Made by a program: the position numbers and the translations under genes
Part shown: positions 1 to 8,909 of the stretch, in pieces
Numbering within the stretch: position 1 is the first letter of the stretch
Layout: each line of letters begins with the position of its first letter
Assembly (NCBI RefSeq): GCF_000304315.1
Contig: NC_018485.1
Location: forward strand, 528,501 to 592,500
Direction: 5' to 3'
Origin: Methylocystis sp. SC2
Lineage (GTDB): Bacteria; Pseudomonadota; Alphaproteobacteria; Rhizobiales; Beijerinckiaceae
DNA: 64,000 bases
The notes under the pieces: model-generated
Databases searched by the model: none
What the model was told of the DNA's origin: nothing
The model's input: only the letters and a program-made list of their open reading frames with translations

Positions 1-1239
1 CAGTCCGGCGAGCGGGCATTCGGAAACGACATGCTTCTTGTCGGCGTTCTGCAACTGCCGCGCGGCGGGCTTGCCCACCTTCATCGCGGTTTCGAAATTG
101 CCCTTCTTATAGCCCCAGGCGCCGCCATGGCCCGAACAGCGCTCGACCACCGTGACATCGGCCTCGGGGATTAGCGCAAGCAGCTCCGCGCCTTTCTGAC
201 CAATATTCTGGGCGCGCGAATGACAGGAGACATGGAAGGCGACGCCGCCATCTAGTGGGGCCATACCCTCGGCCAGCCCCTCTTTGCCGGCGATGTCGAC
301 GACATATTCGGAAAGGTCGAAGGTCGCCTCGGCAAGACGCTTGACGCTCTCGTCCTCCGGCAGAATCAGCGGCCATTCGAATTTCAGCATGAGGGCGCAG
401 GACGGCACCGGCGCGACAATGTCGTAGCCCTCATCGATATAGGGCGCGAAGGCCGCGGCGACCTTGCGCGCCGCCTCCGCCACTTCGTCGAGCATCCCCT
501 GTTCGAGCTTCGGCATGCCGCAGCAGGCCGGGTGCGCGACTTTGGTCTCCACGCCGTTTCTCGCGAGCACGGCCAGCGCCGACATGCCGATCGACGTGTC
601 GTTATAGTCGCCGTAGCAGGTGGCGTAGAGCACGGCCTTGCGCGCCTTGGCCGGCGCCGACTCGTCGCGCATCGGCGGATGCGACGCGGCCTGCGCTTCG
701 AGCGTCTTGCTGGCGTATTTTGGCAGCTCGGCGTTGCGATCGACGCCCGCGACTTTCTCTTCGAGGCCGCGCATCATTGTGTTGTCGCGGCGCGTCGCCC
801 AATTGGCCGCGCCTGAGATCAGCGTCGCCCATTTGCCGTTGCGGTCGGTGTCGGCAAGCGCGCGATCGACGGCGGGCACGCCGTTCTTCTTCGCTTCGAC
901 CGCGCGGTAGCGCAGGATCAGATGCGGAAAGTCGATGTTGAACTCATGTGGCGGCACATAGGGGCACTTCGACATGAAGCACATGTCGCAGAGCGTGCAG
1001 GCGTCCACGACCTGCTTGAAATCCGCGCTGGCGACAGTGTCGAGCTCGCCGCTTTTCGACTCGTCGACGAGATCGAACAGCCGCGGGAAGGAGTCGCACA
1101 GATTGAAACAGCGCCGGCATGTATGACAGATATCGAAGACCCGCCGCATTTCCGCGTCGAGTTTCGCCTCGTCGTAAAAATCCGCACTCTTCCAATCCAG
1201 CGGATGCCGGATCGGCGCCTCGAGGCTGCCTTCTCTCAT
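1..1239 (-). CDS. Heterodisulfide-reductase-like Fe-S oxidoreductase (3' end cut by window)
   Basis: Predicted electron-transfer protein with two N-terminal [4Fe-4S] clusters and C-terminal CCG domains, as in the GlpC/HdrD group. I translated it directly because it runs off the window. From the ATG it reads about 413 codons with no stop. Residues ~38-48 carry CHTCRRCFNLC and residues ~82-93 CTLCDMCFMSKC, two ferredoxin-type motifs. Later come HPACCGMP (near 530) and ERCSGHGGAWG (near 130), the CCG-type ligands. It lies downstream of rubrerythrin on the same strand. In related bacteria this pair is often followed by a DUF3501 gene, which would lie outside the window. A role in peroxide or oxygen defence, passing electrons to rubrerythrin, is inferred from the pairing only. 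Confidence 0.85.
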   Translation of the reverse strand, partial: MREGSLEAPIRHPLDWKSADFYDEAKLDAEMRRVFDICHTCRRCFNLCDSFPRLFDLVDESKSGELDTVASADFKQVVDACTLCDMCFMSKCPYVPPHEFNIDFPHLILRYRAVEAKKNGVPAVDRALADTDRNGKWATLISGAANWATRRDNTMMRGLEEKVAGVDRNAELPKYASKTLEAQAASHPPMRDESAPAKARKAVLYATCYGDYNDTSIGMSALAVLARNGVETKVAHPACCGMPKLEQGMLDEVAEAARKVAAAFAPYIDEGYDIVAPVPSCALMLKFEWPLILPEDESVKRLAEATFDLSEYVVDIAGKEGLAEGMAPLDGGVAFHVSCHSRAQNIGQKGAELLALIPEADVTVVERCSGHGGAWGYKKGNFETAMKVGKPAARQLQNADKKHVVSECPLAGL

Positions 1240-1268
1240 GATGGTCCTGTGGTGGGAGCGCCGCACGC

Positions 1269-1380
1269 CCCTCTCCCGCGCGCGGGAGAGGGTGGCTTGC
1301 GAAGCAAGCCGCGGGTGAGGGCGACCCTCATCCGTCCCTTGCTACGCCAGGGCCACCTTCTCCCGCTCCGCGGGAGAAGG
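1269..1380. repeat. Compound palindromic intergenic repeat
   Basis: Four stacked inverted repeats lie between rubrerythrin and the Fe-S protein. They include a perfect palindrome with 12-base arms at 1269-1292, GGCTTGC/GCAAGCC at 1294-1310, GGTGAGGG/CCCTCATCC after it, and a second GGGAGAAGG hairpin ending near 1380. Similar pieces occur at 27857-27940 and 28479-28566. It looks like a REP-type element, possibly acting as a terminator or mRNA stabiliser between the two genes. Confidence 0.6.
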
Positions 1381-1390
1381 ACTCACGCCC

Positions 1391-1810
1391 TTACTTCAGT
1401 TCGTCCAGGGCGCGCTGGAAGCGGCCGGCGTGCGAACGCTCAGCCTTGGCGAGCGTCTCGAACCAGTCGGCGATTTCCTCGAAGCCCTCATCGCGGGCCG
1501 AGCGCGCCATGCCGGGATACATGTCGGTATATTCGTGCGTTTCCCCGGCGACGGCCGCCTTGAGGTTATCGGCGGTCTTGCCGATGGGCAGGCCGGTTGC
1601 AGGATCGCCGACCGACTCGAGAAATTCGAGATGGCCGTGGGCGTGACCCGTCTCGCCTTCGGCGGTGGAGCGGAACACGGTGGCCACGTCATTGTAGCCC
1701 TCGACGTCGGCCTTTTGAGCGAAATAAAGATAACGGCGATTCGCCTGCGATTCGCCCGCAAAGGCGGCCTTCAAATTTTCTTCGGTCTTGCTGCCCTTGA
1801 GCATAGCCAT
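1391..1810 (-). CDS. Rubrerythrin (ferritin-like domain only)
   Basis: A 139-residue di-iron protein of the rubrerythrin family that probably reduces hydrogen peroxide. The four-helix bundle ligands are visible: [31 protein letters not shown] and [11 protein letters not shown] supply the E and ExxH residues. The C-terminal rubredoxin domain of classical rubrerythrin is missing, so an outside electron donor is needed. The Fe-S protein downstream on the same strand is the obvious candidate. I chose the ATG at 1810 ([12 protein letters not shown]) over the longer reading because GGAGG lies 8 bases upstream of it. Confidence 0.92.
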   Translation of the reverse strand: MAMLKGSKTEENLKAAFAGESQANRRYLYFAQKADVEGYNDVATVFRSTAEGETGHAHGHLEFLESVGDPATGLPIGKTADNLKAAVAGETHEYTDMYPGMARSARDEGFEEIADWFETLAKAERSHAGRFQRALDELK

Positions 1811-1966
1811 TTTCTTGCCTCCAAGTATTCGAGTCGGCGCGGCCGTCAGGCCCGCGACGCGAGAATTAGAATAATTCAAAACTAGCTTCTGTCCAACCAA
1901 AATCCAGCGCGGCGGCGCGGGGATTCGTCGCAGGCGCCGTGGAAGCGTTCGCGCGCGCGGGCGGCT

Positions 1967-2977
1967 CTATTTGACGCCGACCACCATGGAATCCGGCCCC
2001 GTCAGATGCTCGACGCGACAGCTGGAGAACCCGGCTTCCTTCATCCAGCCTTCGCAGTCGGCCCCCGTGAAGTCGAAGCCGCCGTCGGTCTCGATCAGCA
2101 TATTCAGGCTCATCAGCAGGCCGAAGGCGTTCTCGCGGCGATCATTGTCGATCATGGCTTCATAGACGATGAGCGCGCCGCCTTCTTGGAGGGCGTTGAA
2201 GGCCTTCCTCAACAGCAGCCGCTTTTGCTCAAGATCCCAGTCATGTAGGATGTGCCCCATGACGATGACGTCGGCCTGGGGCAGATCGTCCTTGAAAAAG
2301 TCGCCGGGATAGAACCGCAGTTGCTCCGTGAGGCCATTGGCGGCGACAAATTCCTCGAATATCGGACCGACCTGAGGGAGATCGAAGCCGCCGCCCGAAA
2401 GATGCGGATGCGCCCGCGCGATCGTGACGGGGACCATGCCCTGCGCGGCGCCGACGTCGACGAAGGTGCGATGGTTCCTCCAGGAGAATTTCTCGGCGAT
2501 CGCCTGGGCGGCGCCGGCGCTCACGCCGCTCATCGCGGAGAGGAAGCCGCGCAGACGTTGCGGATCGGCGTAGAGGGCCGCGAAAAGATCGCTGGCGTCC
2601 TGATCCTCGCTCTGTCGGCGACCAGTTTTCAGCGCCTCCGACAAGCGGCCCCAGCTCTCATAGAGACGCGCATTGGCCATCTCCAGCAGCCCGCCGACAT
2701 AGCTCGGCCGACCGCGCACAAGAAAAAAATCCGTCTCGGGCGTATTGGCGTAACGTCCGGCCGCGTCGCGCTCCAAAACTTTCATCGCCACGAGCGCGTC
2801 GAAAAAGTCGCGCGCGGAGCGCTTGTGTAAGCCGAGCTTCGGCGTCAACGTCGCAGGGTCGGCGGGGCCGTCGGCGAGAGCGTCGAACACGCCGAGCTCC
2901 ACTGCCGAAAGCAGCGCCTTGGCGTTCCAGAACGACATGCCGAGAGCGAGAAGTTTTTCAGGAGAGGGCTTGAGCAT
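1967..2977 (-). CDS. SAM-dependent O-methyltransferase (Methyltransf_2 type)
   Basis: A 336-residue class I methyltransferase of the plant-COMT/acetylserotonin type. The N-terminal ~100 residues form a winged-helix dimerisation domain ([18 protein letters not shown]...[13 protein letters not shown]). The SAM-binding domain starts near residue 165 with [21 protein letters not shown], followed by [13 protein letters not shown] and the acidic [13 protein letters not shown] segment, which contains the catalytic-type HDWD motif. The substrate cannot be told. Relatives methylate polyketides, phenolics, carotenoids and bacteriochlorophyll precursors. No pathway genes adjoin it: der is upstream on the same strand with only a short gap, and rubrerythrin is downstream. 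Confidence 0.85.
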   Translation of the reverse strand: MLKPSPEKLLALGMSFWNAKALLSAVELGVFDALADGPADPATLTPKLGLHKRSARDFFDALVAMKVLERDAAGRYANTPETDFFLVRGRPSYVGGLLEMANARLYESWGRLSEALKTGRRQSEDQDASDLFAALYADPQRLRGFLSAMSGVSAGAAQAIAEKFSWRNHRTFVDVGAAQGMVPVTIARAHPHLSGGGFDLPQVGPIFEEFVAANGLTEQLRFYPGDFFKDDLPQADVIVMGHILHDWDLEQKRLLLRKAFNALQEGGALIVYEAMIDNDRRENAFGLLMSLNMLIETDGGFDFTGADCEGWMKEAGFSSCRVEHLTGPDSMVVGVK

Positions 2978-3019
2978 GGCGCCACAATCTCGCGAGCGGC
3001 GTCATGACACAAGAGTCGC

Positions 3020-4420
3020 TCAGCCCTTGTGACGTCCTTCGAACGGGTTCTCCCCCGCCTTTTTCGAAATTCGGATCGGCACGCCCGCAAGGTCGAAGGT
3101 CTTGCGCAGACCGTTGATCAGGAAGCGCTCGTAGCTCGTCGGCAATTCGTCGAGCTGATTGCCGAACAGCACGAAATGCGGCGGCCGCGACTTGGCTTGC
3201 GTCATGTAGCGAATCTTGATGCGCCGCCCGGAAACGGCCGGCGGCGGCGTCTCCTCGATCTGCGTCAGCAGCCACCGATTGAGCCGCCCGGTGCCGATGC
3301 GCTTGTTCCAAATTTCATGAACCGCGACGATCGCCTGCATGAGCTTGTCGAGCCCCTGCCCCGTCGCGCCCGACACCGGAACCACCGGACAGCCGCGCAG
3401 CTGCGCCAGCAGGCGTTCTGCGTCTTCGCGCAGCTTGATGAGCGTAGCGCCGGGGTTCTCGACGAGGTCCCATTTGCCGAGCGCGATGACGACGGCGCGC
3501 CCTTCGCGGGCCGCGAGATCCGCGATCGAAAGATCCTGCTTCTCGAAGGGGATCGTCGAATCGACAAGCAGCACGACGACTTCCGAAAAGCGCACGGCGC
3601 GCAGCGCGTCGGCGGCCGACAGTTTTTCCAGCTTGTCGACGACGCGGGCGCGCTTGCGCAGGCCGGCCGTGTCGAAGAGCTTCATCTTCCGATCGCGCCA
3701 AACGAAATCGACAGAGATCGAATCGCGCGTGATTCCCGCTTCGGGTCCCGTCAGTAGGCGCTCCTCGCCGAGAATGCGGTTGATCAGCGTCGATTTCCCG
3801 GCGTTGGGCCGTCCAACGACCGCGATGCGCAGCGGCTTCGTGACGTCGAGGTCGCTGCCGTCCTCATCGTCGTTCCGCAGATTTTCTTCGATGGCGACGT
3901 CGTCTTCGAAAGGCTCGGCGGTCTCCTCGGGCAGCGCCTCGCGCAGCGCGTCATAGAGTTCGCCCATGCCTTCGCCATGTTCGGCGGAAAGCGGCACGGG
4001 ATCGCCGAGACCGAGCGAAAAGGCGTCGTAAACGCCCGGCTCGCCGGCTTTTCCTTCCGCTTTATTGGCGATCAGGATAACCGGCTTGCCGGCGCGACGG
4101 ACGAGATCGGCGAAATATTTGTCGTCGGGCGTGACCCCGGCCCGCGCGTCGATGAGAAAGAGAATGGCGTCGGCGGCGAGGATCGCGCTCTCGGTCTGGG
4201 CGCGCATCCGCCCTTCCAGGGTCGGGCCCGGGCCTTCCTCCAGCCCGGCCGTGTCGACGATGGTGAAGCGCAGATCGGCGAGCTTGGCTTCTCCCTCGCG
4301 GCGATCGCGGGTGACGCCGGGACGATCGTCGACAAGCGCCAGCTTCTTGCCGGTCAGCCGGTTGAACAGCGTCGACTTGCCGACGTTCGGACGGCCGATG
4401 ATCGCGAGCGAAAAGGACAT
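3020..4420 (-). CDS. der: Ribosome-associated GTPase Der (EngA)
   Basis: Essential double GTPase for maturation of the 50S subunit. The 466 residues show two G domains in tandem. The first begins [16 protein letters not shown] (residues ~7-22) with DTAGL and NKAEG. The second begins [16 protein letters not shown] (~200-215) with [11 protein letters not shown] and [11 protein letters not shown]-like C-terminal domain ends [11 protein letters not shown], typical of the family. The acidic linker (about 165-195) is normal for alphaproteobacteria. The TPR gene upstream is on the same strand with a 37-base gap, so they are probably co-transcribed. Confidence 0.97.
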   Translation of the reverse strand: MSFSLAIIGRPNVGKSTLFNRLTGKKLALVDDRPGVTRDRREGEAKLADLRFTIVDTAGLEEGPGPTLEGRMRAQTESAILAADAILFLIDARAGVTPDDKYFADLVRRAGKPVILIANKAEGKAGEPGVYDAFSLGLGDPVPLSAEHGEGMGELYDALREALPEETAEPFEDDVAIEENLRNDDEDGSDLDVTKPLRIAVVGRPNAGKSTLINRILGEERLLTGPEAGITRDSISVDFVWRDRKMKLFDTAGLRKRARVVDKLEKLSAADALRAVRFSEVVVLLVDSTIPFEKQDLSIADLAAREGRAVVIALGKWDLVENPGATLIKLREDAERLLAQLRGCPVVPVSGATGQGLDKLMQAIVAVHEIWNKRIGTGRLNRWLLTQIEETPPPAVSGRRIKIRYMTQAKSRPPHFVLFGNQLDELPTSYERFLINGLRKTFDLAGVPIRISKKAGENPFEGRHKG

Positions 4421-4457
4421 GACTCGTTTCTCGCTGCGCCGCCGCGCCCCGACGCCA

Positions 4458-5243
4458 CTATTTCGAGGGCTTCACCTCGAACGGCGCCTCGCCGGATGAT
4501 GCGGCGCCTTCCTGTTCCGGCTCGATCACCGGCGTCACCGTGACATTGCCGCCGCTCGGAGCCGCTCCGGCCCCGGCCGCCGGCGCCGCCGCCGGCTTGG
4601 GTCCGCGCTTGGCGTGCAGCAATCCCTGATAGGCCGCGGCCCGCTGGCGCATGGATTGCGGCGCGTCGCGATCGCTGATCAGAATATTGAAGTCCCTTTC
4701 GGCCTCTTCGAAATCGTCATTGGCCAGCGCGTCGAGACCGTTCCATTCTTGCGCCGAGAAGCGAAATGCGCCGTTCGACGTCATCATGGGTCCGAGCGCG
4801 CGTTCCATTTTCTGGCGGTCTCCGCTCTCGATGATGATCAGCGCGGCGCGCAGCTGAGCGACTTCCTGATTCAGTTTGTCGACGTTCTTGTCCTCGGCGA
4901 TCGCCTCCAGTTCTTGGAGCGCGCGCGCTTTATCCTCGCGCAGTTCCGCAGCGCGGATGCGCGCGAGCGTCGCATAGCCTTTGGGACCGTCCTTGGCGAG
5001 CGCGTCGAAAGCTGCCGCCGCCTCTTTGGCCTTGCCTTCGCTGGCGAGCGCGACCGCGGCTTCAAAACGGGCGTTCGCCGCCTCCGCCATTTTCTGACGG
5101 TTGGTCTGGTAGTAGCTCCACGCGCCGGTCGCAGCGACGATCAGCACGGCGAAGATCAGAATCGGCGTGTGATAGCGCCGCCAAAGCTCCGCCGCCTTAT
5201 CGCGCCGGACGTCTTCATCGACCTCGTGGAAAATATCGGACAT
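4458..5243 (-). CDS. YfgM-like tetratricopeptide membrane protein
   Basis: A 261-residue inner-membrane protein. A short cytoplasmic N-terminus ([20 protein letters not shown]) is followed by one membrane helix (residues ~27-45, [18 protein letters not shown]). The periplasmic TPR-like domain (TPR_21, formerly DUF2133) follows, and the low-complexity tail is rich in Ala and Pro. In E. coli the relative YfgM works with PpiD at the Sec translocon. I chose the ATG at 5243 because it starts the conserved N-terminus. The longer open frame upstream overlaps the next gene. In many Proteobacteria bamB lies between this gene and der; here nothing does. Confidence 0.85.
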   Translation of the reverse strand: MSDIFHEVDEDVRRDKAAELWRRYHTPILIFAVLIVAATGAWSYYQTNRQKMAEAANARFEAAVALASEGKAKEAAAAFDALAKDGPKGYATLARIRAAELREDKARALQELEAIAEDKNVDKLNQEVAQLRAALIIIESGDRQKMERALGPMMTSNGAFRFSAQEWNGLDALANDDFEEAERDFNILISDRDAPQSMRQRAAAYQGLLHAKRGPKPAAAPAAGAGAAPSGGNVTVTPVIEPEQEGAASSGEAPFEVKPSK

Positions 5244-5329
5244 GTGCGCCAGACCCTTGACTCCGCCCGAGAAAACCGGACTGACCGCAGCCGTTAGCAC
5301 AGGCGGCGGCCAAATGCGAGCGAAGCCGG

Positions 5330-6664
5330 CTATTCCGGTTGCTTCTTGGCGGCGCGCGCCCGCCACACGACGCCGCCGACGTCGTCGGCCACCAGCAGTC
5401 CGCCGCGCTTATCGACGATGACGCCGACCGGCCTGCCCTGCGCTTCGCCGCGCTCGTTCAGAAAGCCGGTCATCACCTCTTTCGGGGCGCCGACCGGCGC
5501 GCCATTCTCGAACTTTACGAAAATGACGCGGTAGCCCGCGCGGGGACTGCGATTCCACGATCCATGCTGACCGATGATGGCGCCGTTCTGGAACGGCCCG
5601 AGGTCCGCGTCGCCGACGAAGGCGAAGCCGAGCGAAGCCGTATGCGAGCCGAGCGCGTAATCCGGCCGGATCGCCTGTTTGACGAGGGCCGGATCTTGCG
5701 GCTGCACGCGCTCGTCGACATGCTGTCCGTAGTAGCTGTAGGGCCAGCCGTAAAAGGCGCCCTCTTGGACCTTCGTCATATAGTCGGGCACGAGGTTGTC
5801 GCCAATCTCGTCGCGTTCGTTCACCGCGACCCAGAGGTCGCCCGTCGCGGGATTCCAATCCATCCCGACGGGATTGCGCAGTCCCGAAGCGAAAACCCGC
5901 GTGTCGCCGGTCGCCGGATCGATCTCCAGAATGTCGGCGCGGTTATGCTCTTCCTCCATGCCATGCTCTGCGGCGTTGGAGTTGGACCCGACGCCGACAT
6001 AGAGACGCGAACCCACAGGATCCGCGACAAGGCTCTTCGTCCAGTGAAGATTGCGTCCCGCGGGCAAATCCGCGACCTTTTCGGGCGCCGCTTCGATGCG
6101 CGTATCGCCTTCCTTATATGGAAAGCGCACAAGCGAATCGGCGTTGGCGACATAAAACTGATCTCCCACCAGCGCCATGCCGAAGGGCGAATTTAGATTT
6201 TCCAGAAAGGGCTCCTTCATCTCGGCGACGCCGTCGCCGTCTGCGTCGCGCAGCAGCGTGATGCGATTGGCGCTTGGCTTATCGGACCCGGCCTGACGCA
6301 TATAGAGGCCCATGAAGAAGCCGCGAACGCCGCCGCCGCCTTCGTTTTCGGATTTCGGCGGCGCATCGGTTTCCGCGACAAGAATGTCGCCGTTCGGCAA
6401 TTCGTACAGCCAGCGCGGATGATCGAGCCCCGTCGCAAAAGCTTCAACGCCCAGCCCCTCGGCGGGCGTGGGCTTTCCGGCGCTTGGCCAGCCTACCGCG
6501 CGAGCGATATTCACGTAAGGAAAGGCGCCGGTCGGATGCGGCGCCGGCAGCGTCGGATTGGGTCCGTAGCCGGCGCTCTCCGGCAGTTCGGGGCCGCGAT
6601 CACAGGCGGCGAGCGCGATTGCGGTCAGCGCGAATAGAAATCTCCAGAAAAACTTCGCCGCCAT
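5330..6664 (-). CDS. Sorbosone dehydrogenase-like beta-propeller lipoprotein
   Basis: A 444-residue protein of the GDH/sorbosone dehydrogenase family, a six-bladed propeller seen in soluble quinoprotein glucose dehydrogenases. The start MAAKFFWRFLFALTAIALAAC is a lipoprotein signal peptide with LAAC lipobox, so it is probably anchored on the periplasmic side. Family motifs include GLDHPRWLYELPNGDILVAETD, GVGSNSNAAEHG, RNPVGMDWNPATGDLWVAVNERDEIGD and GQHGSWNRSPRAGYRV. The ATG at 6664 has AAGGAGGGGGG just upstream. Substrate and true cofactor (PQQ or none) cannot be read. A distant paralogue lies at 35753-36922. Confidence 0.85.
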   Translation of the reverse strand: MAAKFFWRFLFALTAIALAACDRGPELPESAGYGPNPTLPAPHPTGAFPYVNIARAVGWPSAGKPTPAEGLGVEAFATGLDHPRWLYELPNGDILVAETDAPPKSENEGGGGVRGFFMGLYMRQAGSDKPSANRITLLRDADGDGVAEMKEPFLENLNSPFGMALVGDQFYVANADSLVRFPYKEGDTRIEAAPEKVADLPAGRNLHWTKSLVADPVGSRLYVGVGSNSNAAEHGMEEEHNRADILEIDPATGDTRVFASGLRNPVGMDWNPATGDLWVAVNERDEIGDNLVPDYMTKVQEGAFYGWPYSYYGQHVDERVQPQDPALVKQAIRPDYALGSHTASLGFAFVGDADLGPFQNGAIIGQHGSWNRSPRAGYRVIFVKFENGAPVGAPKEVMTGFLNERGEAQGRPVGVIVDKRGGLLVADDVGGVVWRARAAKKQPE

Positions 6665-6828
6665 GGCGCCCCCCTCCTTAAACGACTCCGGCAGATGCGA
6701 TAAGGCGCAGCTTCTCACGATCGACAGCCGGCGAAGAAGACAAATATGTTGTCGATGACGCCGCTAAGATGGCGCGGCGGGGACAAGTCTCAAGCCCTCG
6801 CCAGCCGACACGCGAGGCTGCAGCGCAA

Positions 6829-7638
6829 ATGAGTCAAAAGGCCGGACGCATCTATGTCGGCGTCGGAGGCTGGAGTTACGCGCCCTGGCGCGAAGCCTTT
6901 TATCCTGCCGGCCTCCCGCATAAGCGGGAACTCGAATATGCGAGCCATAAGCTCACCTCGATCGAAATCAACGCCACCTACTATCGCACGCAAAGCGCCG
7001 CGAGCTTCGCCAAATGGCGCGATGAAACGCCCGAGGGTTTCATCTTCAGCGTCAAAGCGCCGCGCTTTGCGGCGATGCGCAAGACGCCGAAGGAGGCGAG
7101 CGAATCGATCGAGCGCTTCCTTAAGAGCGGCGTTATGGAGCTTGGAGACAAGCTCGGACCCATCTTGTGGCAGTTTCTCCCGACGAAGAAATTCGACGCG
7201 GCGTTCTTCGACGCCTTTCTTTCGCTGCTGCCAAAGAACATCGGCGGCCGACCGCTGCGGCACGCGATTGAGCCGCGCCATAACAGCTTCAAGACGGCTG
7301 AATTCGTCGCGCTGGCGCGCCGGCATGGGGTCGCCATCGTCGTCGCCGGCGATGCAAAATATCCGCTTATCGCCGATCTGACGGCGCCCTTCGTCTATGC
7401 GCGCATCATGGGAACGCTGGAGGCTGAACCACAGGGCTATGACGCCAAGGCGCTCGATGCATGGGCGCGGCGCGCGCGACAATGGGCGAGCGGCGCATCG
7501 CCGAGCGGGCTCGACTATTTTGCGGAAACGCAACGGAAGGCGGCGACGCCCCGCGACGTGTTTCTCTACGTCATCAGCGGCGCCAAGGAACGCAATCCGG
7601 CGGCCGCCATGGCGCTGATCGAGCGACTCTCCCGCTAA
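6829..7638 (+). CDS. DUF72 (YecE) family protein
   Basis: A 269-residue TIM-barrel-like protein of the DUF72/YecE family. The family signature is at the N-terminus (IYVGVGGWSYAPWREAFYP). Later motifs are SIEINATYYRTQSAASFAKW, GPILWQFLPTKKFD, HAIEPRHNSF and the C-terminal FLYVISGAKERNPAAA. The biochemical role is unknown. A longer reading from an ATG at 6769 would add 20 residues. I prefer 6829 because the conserved region starts soon after it and a weak GAGG is upstream. It is convergent with the EEP protein, whose stop overlaps its last bases. Confidence 0.8.
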   Translation: MSQKAGRIYVGVGGWSYAPWREAFYPAGLPHKRELEYASHKLTSIEINATYYRTQSAASFAKWRDETPEGFIFSVKAPRFAAMRKTPKEASESIERFLKSGVMELGDKLGPILWQFLPTKKFDAAFFDAFLSLLPKNIGGRPLRHAIEPRHNSFKTAEFVALARRHGVAIVVAGDAKYPLIADLTAPFVYARIMGTLEAEPQGYDAKALDAWARRARQWASGASPSGLDYFAETQRKAATPRDVFLYVISGAKERNPAAAMALIERLSR

Positions 7639-8747
7639 AGATCGATATCCGCCCATATCGCCGCATGGTCCGACGCTGCGTCCTCCTTGCGGGCGACTTC
7701 CGGATAGGCCTCCCAGCGTTTGGCCCGCGCGCCCGGCCACATGCCTTTGCGAAACACGCCGCCGCTCGTGACCCTGTCGAACAGCGCCGGCGACAGCAGG
7801 ATGAAGTCGATCTTGTTGTCCGCGGCGCAACTGCCGTAGGTGCCTGGGAAACCGCCGTCGTCAAATTTCGGATGCAAGAAGATGTCCTTCAGATCCGTCC
7901 CGTCGATGAGAGGACTCAAAGGTTCGCTGTCCGGCGTGTCGTTGAAGTCGCCCATCACGACGATGTTCTTGATCCCCATGGCTACGCGTTCGTCGTAGAT
8001 TTCAGCGACGCGTTTGGCCTGCGCGCGGCGTTTGGCGTTGGATGATTGCTGCGAGCCGAAACCCTTGCTCTTGAAGTGATTGAGCATCACCAGGAGGCGC
8101 GCGCCGGACGGCGCCGTCACCTCGAACTCGGCGCAGTCGCGCGAAAAGATCGGATTCCGCTCGGTCAACATCTCGTCGACATGGCTGCGCAGCGCGCCGA
8201 TCGGAAACCCCTGTCGGGTCAAGAGGCCGACGTCGATGCCGCGCGTATCGTTGCCGTCGATCACCATCGCATGGCGGAACGTCTCGCCGCCGAGCGCAGC
8301 GACGACGTCCGCGTTGAAATCCCGCAGCACCGGCCGGCTCTCGACTTCGACGACGCCGAGAACGTCCGCCTCGACGTCTCGCATCACCCGCGCCGTATTC
8401 CGCATCGCCTGTTCGTCGACCGGCTCGTCGCGCAACTCCAGGGAGCCGACCCAATCGGCGCGCCCGCTCGCGACAATTTGAACGCCGCCCGACTTGGGAC
8501 GCTTGATGAGTCCGCCCCTGTTACGCCGCAGAATGACAAAATCGCCGACATCGGATTTTTCCAAGTCAAGCTCGATGACAAGTTTCGCCATGCGCGTCTT
8601 GTCGGCGGCGCTGTAGGAAGGCTGCGCCAACAGCGCGTTCAGCTCCGCGAAGCGTTCGAGAATAGGTTTGCCTTGCGAAAGGCTCTTAAGATTCATTGCG
8701 CGCGCGCGGTCGAAAAGATTCTCAACATTGTATGCGGCGAGTCTCAT
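7635..8747 (-). CDS. Endonuclease/exonuclease/phosphatase (EEP) family protein
   Basis: A 370-residue protein of the EEP fold (DNase I, AP endonuclease, sphingomyelinase relatives). Start MRLAAYNVENLFDRA carries the conserved NxENLF motif. Further metal and catalytic motifs are VVEVESRPVLRDFN, HFKSKGFGS, VVMGDFNDTPDSEPL and the terminal SDHAAIWADIDL. No signal peptide is seen, so it is probably cytoplasmic. The substrate is unknown. The ATG at 8747 is supported by GGGGGA a few bases upstream; a TTG at 8765 would add six residues. Confidence 0.82.
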   Translation of the reverse strand: MRLAAYNVENLFDRARAMNLKSLSQGKPILERFAELNALLAQPSYSAADKTRMAKLVIELDLEKSDVGDFVILRRNRGGLIKRPKSGGVQIVASGRADWVGSLELRDEPVDEQAMRNTARVMRDVEADVLGVVEVESRPVLRDFNADVVAALGGETFRHAMVIDGNDTRGIDVGLLTRQGFPIGALRSHVDEMLTERNPIFSRDCAEFEVTAPSGARLLVMLNHFKSKGFGSQQSSNAKRRAQAKRVAEIYDERVAMGIKNIVVMGDFNDTPDSEPLSPLIDGTDLKDIFLHPKFDDGGFPGTYGSCAADNKIDFILLSPALFDRVTSGGVFRKGMWPGARAKRWEAYPEVARKEDAASDHAAIWADIDL

Positions 8748-8909
8748 GAAATCCCCCAAGCGCAAAAAACAACAGAATGCGCTGCAGGCTAAAGCTCGAC
8801 GCGCGCTGTGACAAGCGCATGACGGACGCAGGCCATCGCGACAGGCGCGGCCATGACGCGGCGAGACGATATTCGTTAACTTAGACTCGGCGCCCCGACG
8901 GGCGACGGC

